A stretch of 5,904 nt of DNA. Source: Vicinamibacterales bacterium. Its GTDB lineage: Bacteria > Acidobacteriota > Vicinamibacteria > Vicinamibacterales > UBA8438. The DNA lies in assembly GCA_030745255.1 (NCBI GenBank), contig JASLOY010000245.1, forward strand, positions 1 through 5,904. The letters run 5' to 3'. The notes beneath the pieces were generated by a model, which saw nothing but the letters and a program-made list of their open reading frames with translations, searched no databases and was not told where the DNA came from. The position numbers and the translations under genes were made by a program. This document shows positions 1 to 5,904 of this stretch, one piece after another (position 1 is the first letter of the stretch; each line of letters opens with the position of its first letter).

Positions 1-1
1 A

Positions 2-445
2 CTCGGTCTGATTGCCGGTCGCTTCCTCTCTCCATCCGGCGATTCGGGTCTGGTCTGGCAGTTTCTAGTCGAAACCGACCAGATGGCGGTGGGCGAGAGC
101 CGGGAGTATCGGGGACCTGCGGGCGAGACGGTCAACGTCACGCGGCGAGGCCGCGGCGCCGGCGCCGAGGATTTCATCGCGCTCTCCAGCACCTGCCCGC
201 ACCTCGGGTGTCAGGTGCACTGGGAGCTGCAGAACGATCGGTATTTTTGCCCCTGCCACAACGGCACGTTCGATTCCTCCGGTCTGGCGACAGACGGGCC
301 GCCGGCGGACGCCGGTCAGAACCTGCCGCCGTATCCGCTGCGGGTCGAGCGAGGCATGTTGTTCATCGAGGTACCGGTCGACCGTCTCGTGTCGGCGGCC
401 CCTCGCCGGCCATCGTCCGCGCGCACGTCGAAGCGACTGGTGTGA
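2..445 (+). CDS. Rieske [2Fe-2S] protein of a cytochrome bc/b6f-type complex (5' partial)
   Basis: This is the electron-transfer subunit of a quinol-oxidising Rieske/cytochrome b complex. It takes one electron from quinol at the Qo site and hands it to a c-type cytochrome on the periplasmic side. The frame is open from the first bases of the window, so the ATG at 83 is internal and the true start lies upstream. The visible 147 residues begin with what looks like the end of a membrane helix and hinge (LGLIAGRFLSPS). The two cluster-binding boxes follow: CPHLGC at residues 65-70 (C65, H67) and CPCHNGTFD from residue 83 (C83, C85, H86). C70 and C85 are placed to form the usual disulfide. The PPYPLRVERG segment is the common Rieske-fold ending. 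A basic tail of about 20 residues follows, and the stop overlaps the cytochrome b start. The family is very secure. Whether to call it PetA or QcrA cannot be decided from the fragment. Confidence 0.95.
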   Translation, partial: LGLIAGRFLSPSGDSGLVWQFLVETDQMAVGESREYRGPAGETVNVTRRGRGAGAEDFIALSSTCPHLGCQVHWELQNDRYFCPCHNGTFDSSGLATDGPPADAGQNLPPYPLRVERGMLFIEVPVDRLVSAAPRRPSSARTSKRLV

Positions 446-1497
446 CCGTGGAGACCGTCTCTGCCTGGATCGGCCGTCGCTTCCCCGTGTCGGGGCGCGA
501 GCTGCGTGAGCTGACCAACGAGCCGGTGCCCCGCCACCTGAAGCGCTGGTGGTTTGCGCTGGGCGGCACGCCCGCCTATCTCTTTGTGGTGCAAATCGCG
601 ACCGGCATCCTGCTGGCGTTCTACTACGAGGCGAGTCCGGTCACCGCCTACGAGTCAGTTCGTCAGATCACTGAAGAGGTCGCCTACGGCTGGTTCATCC
701 GCGGGCTGCACAAGTGGGCCGCCACGTTGATGATCGCCGCCGTCATCCTGCACCAGATGCGGGTGTTCTTCACCGGCGCGTATCGCGCACCGCGCGAGCT
801 GAACTGGGCGGTCGGGATGGCGCTGCTCATCTGTACGCTGCTGACCGGCTTCACCGGCTACAGCCTCGTGTTCGAGCAGCTGAGCTACTGGGGCGCCACC
901 GTCGGCGCCAACATCACGGATACGGTGCCGGTGATGGGCGGTGTGCTCAAGGGGCTCTTGCTGGGTGGCCCCGCCTACAACGAGCACACGTTGTCGCGGT
1001 TCTTCATCCTGCACGCTGCGGTGCTGCCGGTCACAATCGTGCTTCTCGTTGCAATCCATCTGACGCTGGTGCGGCTGCAGGGTGTCACCGAGCTCCGGTT
1101 CACCGACGAGGACAAGGATGCGCCGCCGACATTCAACTTCTTTCCGGATCATCTCTACACGGAGCTGATCATCGGCCTGATTCTGATGGTGTTGCTGAGC
1201 GCGCTGGCGACCATCTCTCCGGTGATGATGGGGCCACCGGCCGACCCGCTGACGACGCCTGAGATCATCAAGCCCGAGTGGTTCTTTTACGTCGCGTTCC
1301 GGTGGCTGAAGCTATTCAGCGGTACCGCAGCCGTCTTGAGCATGGGGTTGATCGTCTGCACGATGCTGGTCTGGCCCGCTATCGACGCCTGGCTGCGGCG
1401 TCGCACGAAGGTCGAGGACGTCAGCGTCTGGATCGGCATCGTCGGCGTCGTGGCCATTGTCACGTTGACGGTCTGGGAGGCGATGGTCGCGCACTAG
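442..1497 (+). CDS. Cytochrome b, one-piece (b6 plus subunit IV-like), of a Rieske/cytochrome b quinol oxidase complex
   Basis: This is the membrane subunit that oxidises quinol and carries electrons across the membrane through hemes bL and bH. With the GTG at 442, which overlaps the Rieske stop as GTGA, the protein has 351 residues. A GTG at 448 is an alternative, and neither has a strong Shine-Dalgarno site. The open frame reaches back to 208, but those residues lie over the Rieske gene and are not homologous. Helix B carries heme ligands H90 and H104 (13 residues between); helix D carries H191 and H206 (14 between, the b6-type spacing). Predicted helices lie near residues 43-62, 90-111, 122-144, 187-210, 238-259, 295-312 and 329-348, so the b6-like half and a three-helix subunit IV-like half are fused. 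The Qo motif reads PEWF (278-281) instead of PEWY. In LGG-(17)-FYY, the segment that matches b6, alanine A39 sits where b6 has the cysteine that binds the extra heme ci. Family assignment is secure; quinone type is unknown. Confidence 0.95.
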   Translation: MTVETVSAWIGRRFPVSGRELRELTNEPVPRHLKRWWFALGGTPAYLFVVQIATGILLAFYYEASPVTAYESVRQITEEVAYGWFIRGLHKWAATLMIAAVILHQMRVFFTGAYRAPRELNWAVGMALLICTLLTGFTGYSLVFEQLSYWGATVGANITDTVPVMGGVLKGLLLGGPAYNEHTLSRFFILHAAVLPVTIVLLVAIHLTLVRLQGVTELRFTDEDKDAPPTFNFFPDHLYTELIIGLILMVLLSALATISPVMMGPPADPLTTPEIIKPEWFFYVAFRWLKLFSGTAAVLSMGLIVCTMLVWPAIDAWLRRRTKVEDVSVWIGIVGVVAIVTLTVWEAMVAH

Positions 1498-1653
1498 CAG
1501 GCCGCCGAACCCAGACAGCCTGCAGGCTTCAGGTCACAGGCGATCGCGTGGTGGGTGTCGGTCGACATACCGCCGACCGGAGCCAGAAAATCACAGCTAT
1601 GACAATTAGACACGAAACGTTACATCATCGGCGGCCTCGGGGCGCTCTTCCTC
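1498..1653 (+). other. Gap between cytochrome b and the HAO-like gene; the last ~50 bases look like a displaced N-terminal coding segment
   Basis: I find no terminator (no T-run), no convincing promoter and no separate small gene here. From 1603 the frame of the HAO-like gene is open and reads QLDTKRYIIGGLGALFLV, which runs straight into the annotated start. Two basic residues followed by a long hydrophobic run is a typical signal-anchor, so 1603-1653 is probably real coding sequence. No ATG, GTG or TTG exists in that frame between the TGA at 1600-1602 and the GTG at 1654. An ATG at 1599 lies one frame away. Removing one A from the AAA at 1615-1617 would join it to give MTIRHERYIIGGLGALFL in frame. 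A 12-base perfect palindrome, AGCCTGCAGGCT, lies at 1517-1528. Confidence 0.6.
1558..1580 (+). repeat. Inverted repeat able to form a short hairpin
   Basis: CGGTCG (1559-1564) and CGACCG (1574-1579) are perfect complements separated by 9 bases, with a possible extra G-U pair at 1558/1580. The sequence after it is A-rich rather than T-rich, so it does not look like an intrinsic terminator. It could be an mRNA processing or stability element between cytochrome b and the HAO-like gene, or chance in GC-rich DNA. Confidence 0.35.
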
Positions 1654-3234
1654 GTGTCGCTCGTCCTGGTGCAGTGGATGGAGACCGCGCGGCGGGCGGA
1701 GGAGGCGGGGATCCGGCGCGCGAGCGTGGCCCCGCCGGCGAGCTCGGCTGAATGTGTCGACTGTCATGCGCAGACCAATCCCGGCATCGTCCAGCACTGG
1801 GAGGGCAGCACGCACGCCGAACGCGGCGTCGGGTGCACCGAATGCCATGCTTCGGTCGACGGGGATGCGGACGCGTTCTCGCATTACGGCGAGCGGATCG
1901 CCACCATCGTGACGCCGCGCGACTGTTCACGCTGTCATGTGATTGAAGGGGAGGAGTTTGCCGCCAGTCATCACTCCTCGGCTGGCGATATTCTGGCGTC
2001 GCTCGACAATTTTCTCGCCGAGACAGTAGAAGGCTCGCGTGCGCCGTTCAGCCCGCATTCGCCCACTCCAGGTAGGGCGGTCGAGTCGGTCAACGGACTG
2101 GCCAGCGCCTTCTCCGGGTGCCAGCAATGCCATGGTTCGAAAGTCGCCCTGCAGTCGACCTCAGGCGGGATGATTACGGTGGACGACCTGCAACCGGACG
2201 AGAGCGGGCAGCCGACCAACTTCGACGCGGTCGGCGCGATCGCGCGCGACGAAGATGGCAAACCGCTGCTCCATGCCGGAACCTGGCCCAACACAGGGAT
2301 CGGCCGGCTCAACCTTGACGGGTCGCGCGGGTCCTGCACCGCCTGCCATAGCCGGCACGACTTTTCGCCTCGCCGCGCGCGGCAGCCGGAGAACTGCGGG
2401 AAGTGTCATCTGGGTCCCGATCATCCACAAAAGGAGATCTACGAAGAATCGAAGCACGGTGTGGCGTATCGCGATCTACGCGACGAGATGAACCTCGGCG
2501 CGGCCGAGTGGGTGCTGGGGCGAGACTACGCGGCGGCGCCCACCTGCGCCACCTGTCACATGTCGGGCAACTTGCGGAACGGTGGCCGGACCACGCACGA
2601 CCCGGGCGAGCGCATTTCCTGGACGAACCGGCCGCCGGTCAGCGTCGTCATGGACACCGACGTCAACCATCGCATCGTCGCGGCGACCGACCCGGAAGAG
2701 CGCCGCCGGCTGACCACCGACACCGCCGTCGAGAAACGAGAACGGATGCAAGAGGTCTGCTCCCACTGCCACACGCCGTCGTATATCAATGCCTTCTACC
2801 AGCAGTACGACGACTTCGTGATCCTCTACAACGAGAAGTTCGCCAAGCCGGGGCAGGCAATCATGGCGGCGCTGCTCGACGAGGGGATCCGAACTGCCAC
2901 CCAGTTCGACGAGGAGATCGAGTGGACGTGGTTCTACCTCTGGCACCACGAGGGGCGGCGCGCGCGCCACGGCGCCTCGATGATGGCGCCCGACTACACC
3001 CACTGGCACGGCATGTTCGAGGTAGCCGACCGGTTCTATATGGCGCTGATTCCGCAGGCCCGCGAGATGATCGAGCACGCCGGTGGGGCGAGCGGTCGCG
3101 TCGTGGCGGCCGTCATCGACGAGATCCTGGCACGCCCCGAGCACATCTGGTTCGAAGAGGGTGCCGAGGGTGAGGCGGAGCGCATCCGGCAGGAGATGGA
3201 GCGGCGCTATGGCCCTGGCACGCCGCCGCGTTGA
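1654..3234 (+). CDS. Octaheme c-type cytochrome, hydroxylamine oxidoreductase (HAO) family
   Basis: This periplasmic enzyme belongs to a family that oxidises hydroxylamine or hydrazine, or runs in reverse as a nitrite reductase. From the GTG at 1654 (526 residues) there are exactly eight CxxCH sites, starting at residues 34, 61, 91, 156, 228, 248, 298 and 369. Several segments are HAO signatures: CTACHSRHDFS at heme 5, CGKCHLGPDHPQ at heme 6, YEESKHG at 263-269, PTCATCHM at heme 7, and HHEGRRARHG at 431-440. Heme 4 (CQQCH, 156-160) is the expected catalytic heme. D256-H257 matches the family's active-site Asp-His pair, and Y448 in PDYTHWHG falls where the heme-crosslinking tyrosine would be expected by eye. 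The GTG is probably not the true start: the upstream codons 1603-1653, in the same frame, encode a signal-anchor but lack a start codon. There is no C-terminal membrane helix, unlike Nitrosomonas HAO. Placement between cytochrome b and napA suggests a role in nitrite or hydroxylamine turnover. The family is secure; the reaction direction is not. Confidence 0.9.
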   Translation: MSLVLVQWMETARRAEEAGIRRASVAPPASSAECVDCHAQTNPGIVQHWEGSTHAERGVGCTECHASVDGDADAFSHYGERIATIVTPRDCSRCHVIEGEEFAASHHSSAGDILASLDNFLAETVEGSRAPFSPHSPTPGRAVESVNGLASAFSGCQQCHGSKVALQSTSGGMITVDDLQPDESGQPTNFDAVGAIARDEDGKPLLHAGTWPNTGIGRLNLDGSRGSCTACHSRHDFSPRRARQPENCGKCHLGPDHPQKEIYEESKHGVAYRDLRDEMNLGAAEWVLGRDYAAAPTCATCHMSGNLRNGGRTTHDPGERISWTNRPPVSVVMDTDVNHRIVAATDPEERRRLTTDTAVEKRERMQEVCSHCHTPSYINAFYQQYDDFVILYNEKFAKPGQAIMAALLDEGIRTATQFDEEIEWTWFYLWHHEGRRARHGASMMAPDYTHWHGMFEVADRFYMALIPQAREMIEHAGGASGRVVAAVIDEILARPEHIWFEEGAEGEAERIRQEMERRYGPGTPPR

Positions 3235-3284
3235 CCGAGACTGTGGTAGCGGCGTCGTCGAGAAGCGTCTGAGCTGTAACTGTG

Positions 3285-5669
3285 ATGAAGCGCCGTGAAT
3301 TCCTGAATGTCATCGGGGCGGGCACCGCCGCCATCGCCGCCTTCTCCTGTCGCGATCGCGAGGAAGCGGCGCGCATTGTGGTTGGCGGGGCTGGCGCGGG
3401 TCTGGCCGAAGCCGACCTCACCTGGCACAAGGCTCCCTGTCGCTACTGCGGCACCGGGTGTGGCGTCGAGGTCGGAGTCAGCGATGGCCGTCTGGTATCG
3501 GTCCGTGGCGACGAGGCGAGCCCCGTGAACCGCGGTTTGCTGTGCGTCAAGGGGTATCATCTGCCGGCGCTGCTTTACGGTGAGGACCGGCTGCTGTATC
3601 CGATACTGCGGGAGGCGGACGGCAGCCACCGACAGCTCTCCTGGGACGAGGCGATCGCCCTGATCGCGAGCAAGTTCCAGGAGGCGCTCGACGAGCGTGG
3701 GCCCACGTCAGTTGGGATGTACGGCTCGGGGCAGTGGGCCGTCTTCGACGGCTATGCCGCGAGCAAGTGGTTTCGGGGAGGGATGCGCTCGAACAACCTG
3801 GACCCGAACGCCCGGTTGTGCATGGCCTCGGCGGTCGCCGGCTTTATGACGCAGTTTCAGAGCGATGAGCCGATGGGCTGCTATGACGACTTCGAGGCGG
3901 GCGACGACTTCGTGCTGTGGGGCAACAACATGGCCGAGATGCACCCGGTGCTGTTTTCCCGCATCCTCGAGCACCGTCGGGTGAATCCGTCGGTCCGCGT
4001 CATTGACATCGCCACACGGCGCACACCGACTAGCGACCTGGCTGACCTCTACGTCGAAATCACACCAGGTAGCGATTTGGCCCTGGCCAACGGTCTGCTG
4101 TATCTGTTGATCGCCAACGGGCAGGTCGATCGGGCATTCGTCGAAGAGAACGTGGTCTTCCGCCGGGGCATCGAGGATCTGGAGACGATCGGCTATGGCT
4201 GCTACGGCGCTGACGGCACCGGTACCGAGCCGGCCGATGGAGCGGCGGATCGCTACGGCTTCAGAGACCAGGCCCGCGAATCGTCGCTCGCCGAGCTCGA
4301 GCGGTTTCTCGCCGATTACACGCCGGCGCGGGTGAGTGAGCTGACCGGGGTGCCGGAGGCGCAGATCCGGGCGCTCGCCGATCTCTATGGCGACGCCAAT
4401 CGCGGTACGGTCAGTCTCTGGTGCATGGGCGTAAACCAACATGTCCGCGGCACCTGGATGAACAACCTCATCACCGACCTGCACCTGCTGACCGGCAAGA
4501 TCGGCCGCCCTGGAGCCAACCCGTTCAGTCTGACCGGACAACCGTCGGCGTGTGGCACGGTGCGTGAGGTCGGGACGCTCGCCAACCGGTTGCCGGCCGA
4601 CATGGTGGTTACCAATCCTGAGCACCGGGCCCGGGCGGAGGCGGTCTGGGGGTTGCCAGCGGACACGATTCCGGCCACGCCCGGGTATCACACCGTCGAC
4701 ATGTTCCGCGCGCTGGCTCGCGGCGATCTGACGACGCTCTGGATCCAATGCACCAATCCGTGGGTCACGTTGCCGAACCTGGGCCGGTTCACACGCTCGC
4801 CAGGTGACGGCCGGTTCATCGTCGTGAGCGACATTTATCCGACGCCGACGACCGACATGGCGGACCTGGTGCTGCCATCGGCCGGCTGGGTCGAACGCGA
4901 GGGGGTGTTCGGCAACTCGGAGCGCCGGACCCAGCAGTGGAATCAGGTGGTCGAGCCACCGGGGGAGGCGCGTGAAGACGCGTGGCAGATTATCCAGGTG
5001 GCGCGCCGCATGGGGTACGACAACCTCTTCCCGTGGCCTGACGATGACTGGCACGAACCGATGTATGAGGAGTACCGGGAGTTCACACTCGGCGCCGGCA
5101 AGGACTTGGCGTCGTATCAGCAACTGCGGGAGACGCGCGGCCTGATCTGGCCGGTGGTCGACGGGCGGGAGACCCGATACCGCTATGCCGCCGCGTTTGA
5201 CCCGTATGTCCGTAAGACCGAGGGCGTGCATTTCTACAAGGCGACCGGCTACGGCGAACGGGCGGCAGTGTGGCTGCGCCCCTGGCATCCGCCGGCCGAG
5301 ACGCCGGACGACGAGTTTCCGTTCTGGCTGACCACCGGCCGCGCGCTCGAGCACTGGCACAGCGGCTCGATGACGCGCCGGGTCGAGCAGCTCTACCAGG
5401 CGTTGCCCGACGCCTATGTCGAGCTGAACGGCGCCGATGCGCGAGAGCTGGGGATCTCAACCGGCGACCGTGTGCGCCTGGTCGGACGGCGCGGGCGTGT
5501 CGAGCTGCCGGCCGAGGTGGACGGCCGTGGCCGGCCCCCCCGCGGGTCCCTGTTCGTGCCGTTTTTCGACGAAAGCATCCTGGTCAACCTGGTGACGCTG
5601 GACGCGATGGACAACATCAGCAAGGAGCCGGACTACAAGAAGTGCGCGGTCCGGGTGGAGCGGCTGTGA
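3285..5669 (+). CDS. napA: Periplasmic nitrate reductase catalytic subunit NapA (Mo-bisMGD, [4Fe-4S], Tat-exported)
   Basis: NapA reduces nitrate to nitrite in the periplasm at a molybdenum bis-MGD centre. The ATG at 3285 gives 794 residues; a GTG one codon earlier is possible, and the ribosome-binding site is weak. The N-terminus is a Tat signal (RREFLNVIG, then a hydrophobic run to about residue 20). A cysteine at residue 22 leaves open a lipoprotein variant, although the lipobox is poor. The [4Fe-4S] cluster is bound by C52, C55, C59 and C87, with the conserved lysine K89 after it. The molybdenum ligand is C179 in DPNARLCMASA. NapA-specific stretches include YGSGQW (146-151), DEPMGCYDDFEAGD, LWGNNMAEMHP, SLTGQPSACGTVREVG (from 415) and EHWHSGSMTRR (689-699), and the protein ends in KKCAVRVERL. 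These favour NapA over assimilatory NasA/NarB or formate dehydrogenase. It is somewhat shorter than E. coli NapA, mainly from a shortened region before the GLIWPVVDGRET segment. It lies 50 bases after the HAO-like gene; no napD, napF, napG, napH or napC is seen in the window. Confidence 0.95.
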   Translation: MKRREFLNVIGAGTAAIAAFSCRDREEAARIVVGGAGAGLAEADLTWHKAPCRYCGTGCGVEVGVSDGRLVSVRGDEASPVNRGLLCVKGYHLPALLYGEDRLLYPILREADGSHRQLSWDEAIALIASKFQEALDERGPTSVGMYGSGQWAVFDGYAASKWFRGGMRSNNLDPNARLCMASAVAGFMTQFQSDEPMGCYDDFEAGDDFVLWGNNMAEMHPVLFSRILEHRRVNPSVRVIDIATRRTPTSDLADLYVEITPGSDLALANGLLYLLIANGQVDRAFVEENVVFRRGIEDLETIGYGCYGADGTGTEPADGAADRYGFRDQARESSLAELERFLADYTPARVSELTGVPEAQIRALADLYGDANRGTVSLWCMGVNQHVRGTWMNNLITDLHLLTGKIGRPGANPFSLTGQPSACGTVREVGTLANRLPADMVVTNPEHRARAEAVWGLPADTIPATPGYHTVDMFRALARGDLTTLWIQCTNPWVTLPNLGRFTRSPGDGRFIVVSDIYPTPTTDMADLVLPSAGWVEREGVFGNSERRTQQWNQVVEPPGEAREDAWQIIQVARRMGYDNLFPWPDDDWHEPMYEEYREFTLGAGKDLASYQQLRETRGLIWPVVDGRETRYRYAAAFDPYVRKTEGVHFYKATGYGERAAVWLRPWHPPAETPDDEFPFWLTTGRALEHWHSGSMTRRVEQLYQALPDAYVELNGADARELGISTGDRVRLVGRRGRVELPAEVDGRGRPPRGSLFVPFFDESILVNLVTLDAMDNISKEPDYKKCAVRVERL
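5657..5660 (+). promoter_or_regulatory. Ribosome-binding site GGAG for the NapB-like gene
   Basis: GGAG ends five bases before the GTG at 5666. That GTG overlaps the napA stop as GTGA (5666-5669). This favours 5666 over the in-frame ATG at 5693, whose nearest purine-rich sequence is too far upstream. The overlap suggests translational coupling with napA. Confidence 0.6.
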
Positions 5670-5904
5670 GGCTCGAGGTCGCCTGTATCGCGATGGCGGC
5701 GCTCAGTTCGGTCGCCTGCGAGTCGTCAACCGCGGTATCAGTGTCTGATCGGGCGGCCGTGGTGAAGACCGCTGCGACTGTGCGCGCGGATCGCCGCGCC
5801 CACGATGGCGCGCCGCCGGTGATGCCGCACGAGGGGTTCAGTCGTGATTGCCTCACCTGTCACAATCTCGAGGGTCTTGCGGTGGATGGGGTGGGCTTTG
5901 CGCC
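5666..5904 (+). CDS. c-type cytochrome resembling the NapB electron-transfer subunit (3' partial)
   Basis: The visible 79 codons encode a short, weakly basic, mostly hydrophobic leader (residues 2-17) and a cysteine at residue 18 after SSVA. This could be an SPI site (SVA, then C) or an atypical lipobox. A low-complexity linker follows, then PPVMPHEG (from about residue 51) and a single heme-binding CLTCH at residues 62-66. As I recall, NapB begins its heme domain with a similar PPxxPH segment, whose histidine is an axial heme ligand, followed by a CLxCH site. Direct overlap with the napA stop supports a NapB-type partner that passes electrons to the NapA cluster. Here the histidine-to-heme spacing is shorter than in the E. 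coli protein. The second heme site expected for NapB would lie beyond the window, so another small c-type cytochrome is possible. Confidence 0.65.
   Translation, partial: MRLEVACIAMAALSSVACESSTAVSVSDRAAVVKTAATVRADRRAHDGAPPVMPHEGFSRDCLTCHNLEGLAVDGVGFA

Noticed and set aside
208..441. N-terminal extension of cytochrome b to an earlier start at 208.
   Set aside because: These codons overlap the Rieske gene in another frame, and the residues do not resemble cytochrome b. Homology begins only after the GTG at 442.
1558..1598. Hairpin as a rho-independent terminator after cytochrome b.
   Set aside because: The stem is only 6 bp with a 9-base loop, and it is followed by an A-rich stretch instead of a T-run.
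1597..1602. TATGAC as a possible -10 promoter element before the HAO-like gene.
   Set aside because: No TTGACA-like -35 sits at a suitable distance, and the hexamer overlaps the likely N-terminal coding sequence.
2403..3173. A 256-residue + strand frame inside the HAO-like gene.
   Set aside because: It is an Arg/Gly/His-rich out-of-frame shadow of the octaheme cytochrome, with no coherent domain.
1654..3234. NrfA or octaheme tetrathionate reductase (OTR/ONR) as the identity of the octaheme protein.
   Set aside because: No CxxCK catalytic heme motif is present; all eight sites are CxxCH, and the order and linking motifs around hemes 5-8 match HAO.
3708..5360. A 550-residue open frame on the minus strand opposite napA.
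   Set aside because: It lies wholly antisense to a clearly homologous NapA, is rich in Arg, Pro, Gly and His as expected for GC-rich shadow frames, and shows no recognisable domain.
3285..5669. Formate dehydrogenase or assimilatory nitrate reductase as the identity of the molybdenum enzyme.
   Set aside because: The Tat signal, C179 in the NapA-type DPNARLCMASA context, and the stretches MGCYDDFEAGD and EHWHSGSMTRR all match NapA specifically.

Overview
This is a GC-rich window, entirely on the + strand. It reads as one operon-like block of periplasmic and membrane redox genes, cut at both ends. In order it holds: the C-terminal part of a Rieske [2Fe-2S] protein; a one-piece cytochrome b of about 351 residues; an octaheme c-type cytochrome of the hydroxylamine oxidoreductase (HAO) family; a Tat-exported periplasmic nitrate reductase catalytic subunit (NapA); and the first 79 codons of a c-type cytochrome whose start resembles NapB. 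GTG starts, GTGA stop/start overlaps, a Tat signal and several c-type cytochromes point to a high-GC diderm (Gram-negative-type) bacterium. I cannot fix the phylum. Acidobacteriota or a similar environmental lineage would fit, but that is only an impression.

Layout. The Rieske stop (443-445) overlaps the proposed GTG start of cytochrome b (442). After cytochrome b ends at 1497 comes the only sizeable gap, about 156 bases. It holds a hairpin-capable inverted repeat, and its last ~50 bases appear to be the N-terminal membrane-anchor coding sequence of the HAO-like protein, with no usable start codon in frame. The HAO-like gene runs to 3234, a 50-base gap follows, and napA runs from 3285 to 5669. 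The NapB-like gene starts by GTGA overlap inside the napA stop, preceded by a GGAG ribosome-binding site. I saw no terminator, no convincing promoter, no tRNA/rRNA, no mobile element and no CRISPR array.

How it may work together (inference). The Rieske/cytochrome b pair oxidises quinol and passes electrons to periplasmic c-type cytochromes. NapA, probably with the NapB-like subunit, reduces nitrate to nitrite. The HAO-like octaheme protein, tethered to the membrane by an N-terminal helix, could reduce nitrite further (to NO, hydroxylamine or ammonium) or oxidise hydroxylamine. A Rieske/cytochrome b complex encoded beside an HAO-like protein recalls the Rieske/cytochrome b-HAO gene clusters of anammox bacteria. 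NapA paired with an HAO-like protein recalls Campylobacterota such as Nautilia. Having both in one compact block is the most interesting aspect of the window.
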